DNA of 64,000 nt from Beutenbergia cavernae DSM 12333. GTDB lineage: Bacteria; Actinomycetota; Actinomycetes; Actinomycetales; Beutenbergiaceae. Below, piece after piece: positions 52,776-60,918 of this stretch (its first letter is position 1; each line of letters starts with the position of its first letter). The stretch spans positions 248,001 through 312,000 of the forward strand of contig NC_012669.1 of NCBI RefSeq assembly GCF_000023105.1, given 5' to 3'. Under the pieces are notes generated by a model. The model worked only from the letters and a program-made list of their open reading frames with translations, made no database searches and was not told the DNA's origin. The position numbers and the translations under genes were made by a program.

Positions 52776-53744
52776 ATGACCGTCCAGTCGAGCCCCCGCG
52801 CCGCGGCGACGTCGTCGCGCGGCGCGGGGGCCGCCCCGCCCGCCCGGGCGTACCGCAACAGGCGCCGCACCAAGGAGCTCACCTGGGCAGCGGTGTTCCT
52901 CGCGCCGGCGCTCCTCGCCATCGCGACGCTCCGCATCGCGCCCAGCGTCGAGGCGATCGTCTCGAGCCTCTACTCGGGATTCCCGGGCGGCGTCCTCGAA
53001 CCGGTCTTCAGCGGCCTGGCGAACTACTCCGACCTGTTCGCGAACGACGCCTTCCGCGCGACGGTCGTGCGGACCATCGTCTTCAACCTCATCATCAACC
53101 CGCTGCAGATCGCGATCGCGCTGCTCATCGCCGTCCTCATGACGCGGAGGATCGCGACGCCGGGCCTGTGGCGGACGCTCATCTTCATCCCCGCCGTCGT
53201 GCCGATGGTCGGCTCGAGCATCGTGTGGGGCATCGCGCTCCGCCCGGAAGGCCCCGTGAACGCGATCATCAGCGCGCTCGGCGGCAACCCGCAGCCGTTC
53301 CTGACGTCGCCCGACCAGGCGCTCGCGTCGATCATGCTCATCATCTCGTGGATCGGCATCGGCTACTGGATGCTGTTCCTCATCTCCGGGCTGCAGACCA
53401 TCCCCGAGGAGTACTACGAGGCGGCGAAGCTCGACCGCGCGGGCCCGATCCGGACGTTCTTCCAGATCACGATCCCGCTGCTCAAGCGGCCGCTGCTGTT
53501 CGTGCTCGTGGCCGACACCGTGGCGAACTTCGTGCTGTTCGTGCCGATCCAGATGCTCACGAACGGCGGGCCGCAGAACTCGACCACGATGCAGATGTTC
53601 AACGCGTACCGCACCACGTACACGTACGGCAGCAAGAACCTCGGCGCGGCCGAGGTCGTGATCCTCACCCTGATCATGCTCGTGTTCGTGGCGGCGCAGT
53701 TCCGGCTGCTCCGTGAGGACCGAGCGCCGAGGAGGCGTCGATGA
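52776..53744 (+). CDS. ABC transporter permease 1 (CUT1, MalF/UgpA type)
   Basis: This 322-residue protein has six hydrophobic segments and the EAA-loop EYYEAAKLDRAGPIRTFFQITIPLL near residue 212, which contacts an ATPase. It forms the membrane channel with the next gene. No ATP-binding subunit is encoded in the operon, so a shared ATPase such as an MsiK-type protein elsewhere is inferred, as in other actinobacterial sugar importers. Confidence 0.9.
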   Translation: MTVQSSPRAAATSSRGAGAAPPARAYRNRRRTKELTWAAVFLAPALLAIATLRIAPSVEAIVSSLYSGFPGGVLEPVFSGLANYSDLFANDAFRATVVRTIVFNLIINPLQIAIALLIAVLMTRRIATPGLWRTLIFIPAVVPMVGSSIVWGIALRPEGPVNAIISALGGNPQPFLTSPDQALASIMLIISWIGIGYWMLFLISGLQTIPEEYYEAAKLDRAGPIRTFFQITIPLLKRPLLFVLVADTVANFVLFVPIQMLTNGGPQNSTTMQMFNAYRTTYTYGSKNLGAAEVVILTLIMLVFVAAQFRLLREDRAPRRRR

Positions 53745-54619
53745 CCGCCGTCACCACCCAGCCGCGCGCTGCCCGCCCCACCCGGCGGGGACGCTCCGAA
53801 CGCCGGAGCATCTCGCTGACGGTGATCGCCGTCGCCGTCGCCGCCCTGTTCATCCTGCCGGCGCTGTGGCTGCTCGTCGGGTCCGTGCGGCCGAGCCAGG
53901 AGATCTTCTCCTCGCTGTCGCCGCTCTCGTGGCGGATCCTCGTGCCGAGCTCCGTGAGTCTCGACAACTACGTGAGCCTGTTCACCGGCCCGTTCGGGCG
54001 GGCCCTCGCGGTGAGCTTCATCGTGTGCTTCCTCACCGTCGCGATCGGGCTCGTGGTGTGTGCGCTCGCCGCCTACGCACTCGCGGTGCTCAACTTCCCC
54101 GGGCGCGGGGCAGTGTTCGCGTTCGTCGTCATCAGCTTCATGGTGCCGTTCGAGGCGATCGCCATCCCGCTGTCGCAGCTGTTCACGAGCTGGGGGCTCA
54201 CGAACACGATCATGGGGCTCGTGCTGCCGGGCATCGGCAACGGCCTCGCGATCTTCAACCTCCGGCAGTACTTCCTGGCGGTGCCGACGTCGTACCGCGA
54301 GGCGGCCACCATCGACGGCGCCTCGGAGCCGCGGGTGCTGTGGTCGGTCTACGCACCCCTGGGTGGGTCGGCGCTCGTCAACTCGGCGCTGCTCATCTTC
54401 CTCGGGCAGTGGTCGGCGTACCTGTGGCCACTCCTCGTGGTCTCGGAGTCGCGGCTGCAGGTGGCGCCGGTCGCGCTGTCGCGCACGTTCGGGGAGCACA
54501 CGTTCGACTACGGGCAGAACTTCGCGGGCGCCGTCGTGCTCTCGCTCGTGCCTGCTCTGATGATGTTCATCCTGCAGAGGTCCTTCGGGGGACTCTCGCT
54601 GGCGACGGGGGAGAAGTGA
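53741..54619 (+). CDS. ABC transporter permease 2 (CUT1, MalG/UgpE type)
   Basis: This 292-residue protein has six hydrophobic segments, the MalG-type start FILPALWLLVGSVRP, and the EAA loop PTSYREAATIDGASEPRVLWSVYAPL near residue 185. The start overlaps the stop of permease 1 (ATGA). Its stop overlaps the ribokinase start (GTGA). The tight packing supports one transcript with a transport-then-phosphorylation logic. Confidence 0.9.
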   Translation: MTAVTTQPRAARPTRRGRSERRSISLTVIAVAVAALFILPALWLLVGSVRPSQEIFSSLSPLSWRILVPSSVSLDNYVSLFTGPFGRALAVSFIVCFLTVAIGLVVCALAAYALAVLNFPGRGAVFAFVVISFMVPFEAIAIPLSQLFTSWGLTNTIMGLVLPGIGNGLAIFNLRQYFLAVPTSYREAATIDGASEPRVLWSVYAPLGGSALVNSALLIFLGQWSAYLWPLLVVSESRLQVAPVALSRTFGEHTFDYGQNFAGAVVLSLVPALMMFILQRSFGGLSLATGEK

Positions 54620-55578
54620 GCGCTCAGAACGACGAGTCGCAGGGGGCCGGCAGCGCGTCCGCGCCCATCACGGTGGTCGGCTCCGCGAACCAGGACTACC
54701 TGCTCCGGGTCGAGGCGTCGCCGTCGCCCGGGGAGACGGTTCTCGCGCACGGCATGCGCAAGAACCCTGGGGGCAAGGGGGCGAACCAGGCGGTCGCCGC
54801 GGCGCGGCTCGGCGGTGACGTGCGGTTCGTCGGGTGTGTGGGGGACGACGACGACGGCGCGCTCCTCCTGCGTGAGCTGCGCGCCGAGGGGGTGGGCACG
54901 TCCGACGTCGAGATCATCACGCGGGAGCACACCGGCCTGGCGATCGTCGCCGTCGACACCACCGGTGAGAACTCGATCGTCGTGGTCCCGGGCGCCAACT
55001 TCGCGCTCACGGAGTCGCGCGTGACGCGGGTGGTGCGGCGTGACGCGGCCGGCGGCGTCGTCGTCCTGCAGGCCGAGGTGCAGCCGCGGATCATCGCGGG
55101 GGCCGTCGCGGCGGCGGACGACGCCGGGGCCCGGGTCGTGCTCAACCTGGCGCCTTTCGTGGCGCTCGCCGCCGACGTCGTCGCCGCGTGCGACCCGCTC
55201 GTCGTCAACGAGTCGGAGGCGTCGGCGATGACCGGGCTGCCCGTGAGCACGCTCGACGACGCGCATGCCGCCGCCGGAGAGCTGCTGGGCCGAGCACGGT
55301 CCGTGGTGATCACGCTCGGCGCCCGCGGTGCCGTGTGGGCGGACGGCGACGGCACCGGCCACGTGCCGGCGCCCGCCCTGGACCGGGTGGTCGACACCAC
55401 CGGCGCCGGCGACGCGTTCGTCGGGGCGCTCGCCGTGCGCCTGTCCGAGGGCGCGGCCCTCGAGGACGCGGTGGAGCTGGGGGTGCGTGCCGGGACCTAC
55501 TCCGTGGCGCGCGAGGGGGCGCAGTCGTCGTACGCGATGGCGGCGGACCTGCGCCACGCGGAGGCGCGGACGGCGTGA
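54616..55578 (+). CDS. ribokinase-like PfkB family kinase
   Basis: This 320-residue sugar kinase of the PfkB family has GSANQDYLLRV, the signature NPGGKGANQAVAAARLGGDV near residue 46, and VVNESEA near 195. The second signature DTTGAGDAFVGALAVRL near 258 holds the catalytic Asp. Ribose released by the nucleoside hydrolase is the likely substrate, by context. GTG 54616 overlaps the permease stop. Confidence 0.9.
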   Translation: MSAQNDESQGAGSASAPITVVGSANQDYLLRVEASPSPGETVLAHGMRKNPGGKGANQAVAAARLGGDVRFVGCVGDDDDGALLLRELRAEGVGTSDVEIITREHTGLAIVAVDTTGENSIVVVPGANFALTESRVTRVVRRDAAGGVVVLQAEVQPRIIAGAVAAADDAGARVVLNLAPFVALAADVVAACDPLVVNESEASAMTGLPVSTLDDAHAAAGELLGRARSVVITLGARGAVWADGDGTGHVPAPALDRVVDTTGAGDAFVGALAVRLSEGAALEDAVELGVRAGTYSVAREGAQSSYAMAADLRHAEARTA

Positions 55579-55625
55579 GCGCCGTTCGCGGCCGCCGCGC
55601 CCGACGTCGTTGGTACGGTCGGGCG

Positions 55626-55694
55626 GTGGAGCCGCGAGAGGCGCGTCAGGGTGCCGGCGCCGGCGCCGGCGGGGGTGGCGTGCCGTGGCGGTGA
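55626..55694 (+). CDS. possible 22-codon leaderless ORF before lacI
   Basis: GTG 55626 lies six bases after TACGGT (55614-55619), the same leaderless layout seen at other genes here. The frame (VEPREARQ followed by an Ala/Gly-rich run) ends at TGA 55692-55694, eight bases inside the lacI start. It may couple or modulate LacI synthesis. It could equally be a chance ORF with a simple promoter for lacI. Confidence 0.35.
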   Translation: MEPREARQGAGAGAGGGGVPWR

Positions 55695-56725
55695 CCCGGG
55701 CGGACGTCGCCGCGATGGCGGGGGTCTCGCCCGCGCTCGTCTCCTACGTCATCAACGGCGGACCGCGGCCGGTCTCGGACCAGGCACGGCGGCGCGTCGA
55801 GGCGGCGATCGAGGCGCTCGGCTACCGGCCGAACGCCATCGCGTCGGCGCTGCGCGGCGGCATGACGCGGTCGATCGGGCTGCTGACGCCGAGCCCGGTG
55901 AACCCCTTCTTCGCGGAGATGGCCGAGGCGCTCGTGCTCGAGCTGTTCCAGCGCGGCAACACGCTCTCGATCGGCATCACCGACGACGACCCCGCGCGCG
56001 AGACGCTCTACCTGCGCTCGTTCCTCGACCGCCGGGTGGACGGGCTCATCGTCACGTCGTCGCGTGCGATGACCTCGTTGCAGAGGCTGCACGCCGACCC
56101 GGTTCCCGCCGTCGTCATCGACCGCGTGGACGACCTCGGCGTCGCCGGCGGCCCATCCAGCGTGCACGTCGACAACCTGCACGCCGCGACGTACGCCGTC
56201 GAGCACCTGCAGGCGCACGGACATCGCGTGATCGGCTGCATCGCCGGGCCGTGGCCGGTGGCGCTCTCCGCCGAGCGCATCGCCGGGTGGCGCGCGCAGC
56301 AGGAGCGGATCGGGGCAGACGCGTCCGACGCCCTCGTGGAGCATGCGGAGTTCTCCGAGTCCGGAGGCCGGGAGGCGGCGCTCGCGCTCCTCGGCCCGGA
56401 GGCGCGCCGTCGGTCTGCCCGGGCGTCCGGCCCGACGGCCCTGTTCGTGGCGTCGGACGTGCAGGCGTTCGGCGCGATCGTCGCGTGCGCGGAGCTCGGG
56501 CTGCGGGTGCCCGACGACGTCGCGATCGTCTCCCTGGACGGCACCGCGACGGCGCGGTTCTCCCGCCCGCCGCTGACGAGCGTGCGCCAGCCGGTGGTCG
56601 ACATGGTGCGGGCCGCCGTCGGGCACCTGCTCGACCACATCGCCGACCCCGAGCTGGCGCCCGCGCACACCGTGCTGCGGGGGAACCTCGTGGTAGGGCG
56701 CAGCTGCGGCTGCGGGGAGCGGTGA
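55685..56725 (+). CDS. LacI family transcriptional repressor of the nucleoside operon
   Basis: This 346-residue regulator has the LacI helix-turn-helix (TRADVAAMAGVSPALVSYVINGG at residues 4-26) and a hinge GYRPNAIASALRGG. A periplasmic-binding-like ligand domain (IGLLTPSPVNPFFAEM, FVASDVQAFGAI, IVSLDGTATARFSRPPLTSV) ends in SCGCGER, typical of the family. It probably senses the imported nucleoside or ribose and binds TCAACACG-type operators upstream of 50427. GTG 55685 gives the conserved N-terminus. Confidence 0.88.
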   Translation: MAVTRADVAAMAGVSPALVSYVINGGPRPVSDQARRRVEAAIEALGYRPNAIASALRGGMTRSIGLLTPSPVNPFFAEMAEALVLELFQRGNTLSIGITDDDPARETLYLRSFLDRRVDGLIVTSSRAMTSLQRLHADPVPAVVIDRVDDLGVAGGPSSVHVDNLHAATYAVEHLQAHGHRVIGCIAGPWPVALSAERIAGWRAQQERIGADASDALVEHAEFSESGGREAALALLGPEARRRSARASGPTALFVASDVQAFGAIVACAELGLRVPDDVAIVSLDGTATARFSRPPLTSVRQPVVDMVRAAVGHLLDHIADPELAPAHTVLRGNLVVGRSCGCGER

Positions 56726-57207
56726 CGACGTACCTGCTCGGCCCGACGTCGGCCGCGACCATCGTGTCGCGCTCGGCGACGGCGCTGGAGGCCGAGGTGC
56801 GGTACGCGCCGCGGTCCAGGCCGCCGCCGGTGCACCTCTTCCCCACGCAGTCGGGTCACGTCGAGGTGCTCGAGGGTGAGCTCAGCGCGAGGCTCGGGCG
56901 AACCACCCGGACCTACCGGGCGGGGGAGTCGTTCGACGTGCCCGCCGGCACTCGCCACACGATGTGGAACGCGAGCCCGGAGCCGACGCGCACGACCTGG
57001 CGGACGGCGCCGCCAGGCCGCTCGGCGGAGTGGCTCGCGAGCCTCGACGCCGCCGTCCGGGCCGGCGGCGGTGTCGCCGCTGTCGCTCTCGTCACGCGCG
57101 AGTTCCGCGACGTGCTGCGGCTCGCGGGCGTGCCGGGAGTGGTCCTGCCACTGCTCGCCGTCGTCGGGCGGCTCCGCGCCCGGTTCGGCGTCGATCGAGG
57201 GCGCTGA
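56722..57207 (+). CDS. cupin-like protein coupled to lacI
   Basis: This 161-residue protein has a cupin beta-barrel pattern: PPPVHLFPTQSGHVEVLEGELSA, then RTYRAGESFDVPAGTRHTMWNAS, each with His residues for a metal site. A helix-rich tail of about 60 residues follows (EWLASLDAAVR, VVLPLLAVVGRLR). GTG 56722 overlaps the TGA of lacI (GTGA). The role in nucleoside use is unknown; it may belong to a separate function and share only the transcript. Confidence 0.72.
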   Translation: MTTYLLGPTSAATIVSRSATALEAEVRYAPRSRPPPVHLFPTQSGHVEVLEGELSARLGRTTRTYRAGESFDVPAGTRHTMWNASPEPTRTTWRTAPPGRSAEWLASLDAAVRAGGGVAAVALVTREFRDVLRLAGVPGVVLPLLAVVGRLRARFGVDRGR

Positions 57208-57213
57208 GCGGCG

Positions 57214-57915
57214 TCAGCCCTTCGGGCCGTACAGCCGCGCGATGTCCGGCGAGTCCAGCCAGCCGTCGTAGGCGGCCCGCTGCGGCCAGCCCTCCGGCGA
57301 GTCCTGCCACTCCTCCTGGCGGCCCCACGGCAGCAGGTCGATGAGCGGGAACGTGTGGCTGAGCTGCTCGGTCCCGCGACCGTTCGTGTGCCAGGTCCGG
57401 TACACGTCGTCGCCGTCGCGCAGGAAGACGTTGACGGCGAACCCGCCGCCGGGAGGGGCGTCGACATCGGCGCCGAACGGGCTGTCCGCCGTCGAGTACC
57501 ACTCCATCCGGTTGCCGACCTTCTCCCGGTACGCGAGGGCCTCGTCGATCGCGCCCTGGGTGACGATCACGAAGCGGGCGTCGTAGTCGTCGAGGAAGTC
57601 GAGCCGCGTGTACTGCGACGTGAGGCCCGTGCAGCCGCCGCACTGCCACTCGGCGCCCGGGTTCCACATGTGGTGGTAGGTGATCAACTGTGAGCGTCCC
57701 TCGAACACGTCGGCGAGGCGCACGGGACCGTTCGCCCCGACCAGCGTGTACTCGGGCAGGCGGACCATCGGGAGCCGACGGCGCTGGGCGGCGATGGCGT
57801 CGAGCTCGCGGGTGGCGGCCTTCTCCCGGACGCGCAGGTCGTCCAGGGCGGCGCGCCAGTCGTCCGGCTCGACGACGGCAGGCAGGTCGGTGCGAGGTGC
57901 TGCGGTGGACGTCAT
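57214..57915 (-). CDS. DUF899 thioredoxin-like protein
   Basis: This 233-residue DUF899 protein has LVVR-like REKAATRELDAIAAQRRRLPMV, DVFEGRSQLITYHHMW, CGGCTGLTSQYTRLDFLDD (a CxxC near residue 95) and WYSTADSPFGADVD. The group has a thioredoxin-like fold, and a redox role is inferred. ATG 57915 is divergent from a TetR gene, with an imperfect inverted repeat between them. It is convergent with the cupin gene at six bases, and a small hairpin spans the two stop codons. Confidence 0.82.
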   Translation of the reverse strand: MTSTAAPRTDLPAVVEPDDWRAALDDLRVREKAATRELDAIAAQRRRLPMVRLPEYTLVGANGPVRLADVFEGRSQLITYHHMWNPGAEWQCGGCTGLTSQYTRLDFLDDYDARFVIVTQGAIDEALAYREKVGNRMEWYSTADSPFGADVDAPPGGGFAVNVFLRDGDDVYRTWHTNGRGTEQLSHTFPLIDLLPWGRQEEWQDSPEGWPQRAAYDGWLDSPDIARLYGPKG

Positions 57916-57964
57916 GGCGGTCTCCTTCGCTCAGGATCTCGGTGTGGCCTCTCCGGATCCGCTA

Positions 57965-57981
57965 TGTTCACACCGTACACA
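57965..57981. promoter_or_regulatory. possible TetR operator between DUF899 and TetR genes
   Basis: TGTTCAC-ACC-GTACACA has five of seven matched positions between its arms. It lies in the shared region of the divergent genes. Confidence 0.45.
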
Positions 57982-58028
57982 TTGCGGGACCGTCGTCAAG
58001 GGCGGACCCGGCGAGGAGGACCAGGGCA

Positions 58029-58664
58029 GTGACGGAGCGCAGCTCGTACCACCACGGCAACCTGCGGGAGGCGCTGCTCGCGGCCGGGCTGGACGCGACC
58101 CGGTCCGCCGGCGTGGCCGGGCTCGCGCTGCGCGACCTCGCCCGACGGGTGGGAGTCTCCCCGAACGCGGCGTACCGCCACTTCGCGGACCGGGAGAGCC
58201 TGCTCGGCGAGGTTGCTCGCCGGCTCCAGGGTGACGTCGCCGCCCGCATGGACGCCGAGCTGGAGGACGCGCTCGCCTCCGCGCGGCCCGGCGGCAGCCC
58301 CGAGCGGGCGGCGCTGCGCGCCGTCGGGCTCGGCTACATCGACTACGCCCTCGAGGAGCCCGGGTGGTTCGAGGTCGCGTTCGCGGACACGCCTCCACGA
58401 GACCCGTGGCACCTCGTCGAGGAGCCGGGGCCGGAGCTGCTGCCGCCGCCGCTCGCCCGCCTCGTGACGGCGCTCGACGGCCTGGTCGCGTCCGGCGAGC
58501 TCGCACCCGGCCGACGCGCGGGCGCCGAGTGGCCGTGCTGGTCGGCGGTCCACGGCTTTGCGCTGCTTGTCCTGCAGGGGCCCCTGCGAGCGATGCCCGT
58601 GCACGAGCAGCGCCGTGCAGCGGAGCAGACCGTCGACGCGATCGTCGCCGGCGTCCTCGCGTAG
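58029..58664 (+). CDS. TetR family transcriptional regulator
   Basis: This 211-residue regulator has an N-terminal helix-turn-helix (LALRDLARRVGVSPNAAYRHFADRESLL near residues 28-55) and a ligand domain with GYIDYALEEPGWFEVAF. It is divergent from the DUF899 gene and probably controls it. GAGGAGG precedes GTG 58029 with good spacing; longer in-frame extensions would cover the operator. Confidence 0.83.
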   Translation: MTERSSYHHGNLREALLAAGLDATRSAGVAGLALRDLARRVGVSPNAAYRHFADRESLLGEVARRLQGDVAARMDAELEDALASARPGGSPERAALRAVGLGYIDYALEEPGWFEVAFADTPPRDPWHLVEEPGPELLPPPLARLVTALDGLVASGELAPGRRAGAEWPCWSAVHGFALLVLQGPLRAMPVHEQRRAAEQTVDAIVAGVLA

Positions 58665-58729
58665 CAGAGGCGCGGCGCGACGACGACGTCCCTGCTCGAC
58701 CCGGCCTCCGCGGTGACCGTCGGCCCGGA

Positions 58730-58756
58730 TGTCACGCCGGGGAGCCGGGCGGTGTC
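58730..58756 (+). promoter_or_regulatory. ECF41-like promoter of the CMD gene
   Basis: TGTCACG (58730-58736) is followed after 16 bases by TGTC (58753-58756), one base off CGTC. The spacing equals that of the ECF41 promoter at 38637-38663. Confidence 0.6.
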
Positions 58757-58791
58757 TTCATGTCACGACCGGCACCGAAGGAGACATGACG

Positions 58792-59412
58792 ATGAGCACC
58801 ACCCGCGTCCCCCCGACCGAGATCACGGGCCCGCTCGGGTGGCTCGTGAAGACGATGGGCCGCCGCATGATGGGAGAGGTACCGGAGTCTGCCGGGGTGA
58901 TGTGGCACCACCCCGCGGTGTTCAAGGACCTCATGGGTCTCGGCCGCAAGTCCGAGAAGTGGGGCAGGCTCGACGAGAACCTCTCGGTGTACGCCAGCAT
59001 GGCCGCCGCCGCGGAGGTCGGGTGCAGTGCCTGCCTGGACTACCACTACTTCATGACGCGCCACAAGCACCTCGACGAGGCGAAGGCCCGCGAGGTGCCC
59101 CGCTGGCGCAGCTCCGACGTCTTCACCCCCACCGAGCGGCGGGTCATGGAGTACGCGGAGGCGATGTGCCAGATCCCGGTGGCGGTCACCGACGAGATGT
59201 CCGCGGCCCTGCTCGACGACCTCGGGCCCGCCGGGCTGATCGAGCTCACCACCAAGGTCGGGCTGATGAACGCCACGGCCCGGTCCAACATCGCTCTGGG
59301 GATCCGCTCGCAGGAGTTCGCAGCGTCCTGCGGGCTGCCACCGCTCGCGTCCCGGCCCGCGACCGACCCGGCTGGGCAGCCGAACGTCACCGCGCACCCG
59401 GTGGCAGGGTGA
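58792..59412 (+). CDS. carboxymuconolactone decarboxylase family protein, ECF41 partner
   Basis: This 206-residue helical protein of the CMD/AhpD type contains EVGCSACLDYHYFM (a CxxC near residue 73, with a following His) and EYAEAMCQIPVAVTDEM. Such proteins use the Cys pair for redox or peroxidase chemistry. ATG 58792 is chosen because AAGGAG lies eight bases upstream; ATG 58786 would leave only two. It is followed closely by an ECF41 sigma gene in the same direction, a common ECF41 layout. Confidence 0.85.
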   Translation: MSTTRVPPTEITGPLGWLVKTMGRRMMGEVPESAGVMWHHPAVFKDLMGLGRKSEKWGRLDENLSVYASMAAAAEVGCSACLDYHYFMTRHKHLDEAKAREVPRWRSSDVFTPTERRVMEYAEAMCQIPVAVTDEMSAALLDDLGPAGLIELTTKVGLMNATARSNIALGIRSQEFAASCGLPPLASRPATDPAGQPNVTAHPVAG

Positions 59413-59416
59413 GGGG

Positions 59417-60295
59417 ATGAGCGACGACCCGTTCGTCACCCATCGCAGCCTGCTGTTCACCGTCGCCTACGAGATGCTCGGCTCGGCCGCCGACGCCGAG
59501 GACGTGGTGCAGGAGACCTGGCTCCGATGGGCCGACGTCGAGCACGGAGAGGTGCGCAACCCGCGGTCGTACCTGGTTCGGGTCGTCACCCGGCAGGCGT
59601 TGAACCGGATGCGTACCCTCGCACGTCGGCGTGAGGACTACGTCGGCGAGTGGCTGCCGGAGCCCCTGCTGACCAGCCCCGACGTCGCCGACGACGTGGA
59701 GCTCGCGGAGAGCGTGTCGATCGCGATGCTCACCGTCCTCGAGACGCTCGGCCCGACGGAGCGCGCCGTCTTCGTGCTGCGTGAGGTCTTCGACGTGCCG
59801 TACGACGAGATCGGCGAGGCCGTCGGCAGGACGCCGGCCACGACACGGCAGATCGCCCGACGTGCGCGGGGACACGTCGCCGCGCGGCGCCCACGGATCG
59901 AGGTCGACCGAGCGGAGCAGGAGCGGGTCCTCGCCCGGTTCCTCACCGCCGCCAGGACCGGTGACCTGCAGGGCCTCATGGACGTGCTCGCGCCCGACGT
60001 CGTGGCAGTCGCCGACGGCGGCGGCCTCATCCGCGGCGCCGCGCGCCGTCCGGTGGCGGGTGCACGACGGTTGGCGACCGCGCTGCTCCGTGGGCTCGGG
60101 TCGGTGAGCCCCGAGCGACTCACGGTGACCCGGCTGTGGCTCAACGGCGCGCCGGGGGTGCGGTTCGACGTCGAGGGAGAAGTCACGGTTGCCCTCAGCG
60201 TCACGATCGCCGACGGCCGGATCACCCAGATCTTCGGCGTCAGCAACCCCCACAAGCTGGCCCGGCTCGACGTCGAGGAGGCGCTCGCCCGCTGA
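59417..60295 (+). CDS. ECF41 sigma factor with C-terminal SnoaL-like domain (second copy)
   Basis: This 292-residue sigma factor has region 2 (LLFTVAYEMLGSAADAEDVVQETWLRW) and region 4 (LGPTERAVFVLREVFDVPYDEIGEAVG), plus the ECF41 linker WLPEPLL. A fused SnoaL-like domain ends in NPHKL, near the NPDKL form. It probably transcribes the CMD gene upstream from the promoter at 58730-58756. AGGGG precedes ATG 59417, four bases after the CMD stop, so it may be on the same transcript. Confidence 0.88.
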   Translation: MSDDPFVTHRSLLFTVAYEMLGSAADAEDVVQETWLRWADVEHGEVRNPRSYLVRVVTRQALNRMRTLARRREDYVGEWLPEPLLTSPDVADDVELAESVSIAMLTVLETLGPTERAVFVLREVFDVPYDEIGEAVGRTPATTRQIARRARGHVAARRPRIEVDRAEQERVLARFLTAARTGDLQGLMDVLAPDVVAVADGGGLIRGAARRPVAGARRLATALLRGLGSVSPERLTVTRLWLNGAPGVRFDVEGEVTVALSVTIADGRITQIFGVSNPHKLARLDVEEALAR

Positions 60296-60306
60296 GCGGC
60301 CGCCCG

Positions 60307-60918
60307 TCAGAGCCAGCCGTGCTCCTGGGCCAGCCTGGCGGCCTCGGCCCGCGTGCGTGCGCCGGTCTTCCCGATGGCCGACGACAGGTAGTTGCGCACC
60401 GTCCCCTCGGACAGGTGCGTGGCGCGCGCGACGTCGGCGACGGTGCCCCCGCTTGCCGCGGCGAGCAGCACGTCACGCTCTCGCTCCGTGAGCGGACTGT
60501 CGCCGACGGTCAGCGACGCGACGGCCAGGTCCGGGTCGATCACGCGCAGCCCCGCGTGCACGCGCCGCACGGCGTCGGCGAGCTGGTCGGCGGGCGTGTC
60601 CTTGACCACGAAGCCGCTCGCCCCGGCGTCGAGCGCCCGCCGCAGGTAGCCGGGCCGCCCGAACGTCGTCACGATGAGCGACCGGCATCGGGGGTACCCG
60701 GCGGCGAGTGAGGCCGCCGCCGCGATCCCGTCCTCGCCCGGCATCTCGACGTCGAGCAGCGCGACGTCACACCTGGCCGCGCGCGCAGCGGCCAGGACCT
60801 CGTCGCCGCGACCCACCTGGGCGACGACGTCCAGGTCCGGCTCCAGGTCGAGCAGCGCGGCGAGCGCGCCGCGCACGAGCGCCTGGTCGTCCGCCAGGAG
60901 CAGCCGGATCGTGCTCAT
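60307..60918 (-). CDS. DesR/NarL-type response regulator
   Basis: This 203-residue regulator has a receiver domain (RLLLADDQALVRGALAALL, phosphoacceptor near Asp56 in LLDVEMP, conserved Lys in GFVVKDTP) and a LuxR helix-turn-helix (LTERERDVLLAAASGGTVADVARATHLSEGTVRNY). ATG 60918 overlaps the stop of the kinase gene. It is probably the output of the adjacent kinase and may control the ABC exporter. Confidence 0.88.
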   Translation of the reverse strand: MSTIRLLLADDQALVRGALAALLDLEPDLDVVAQVGRGDEVLAAARAARCDVALLDVEMPGEDGIAAAASLAAGYPRCRSLIVTTFGRPGYLRRALDAGASGFVVKDTPADQLADAVRRVHAGLRVIDPDLAVASLTVGDSPLTERERDVLLAAASGGTVADVARATHLSEGTVRNYLSSAIGKTGARTRAEAARLAQEHGWL

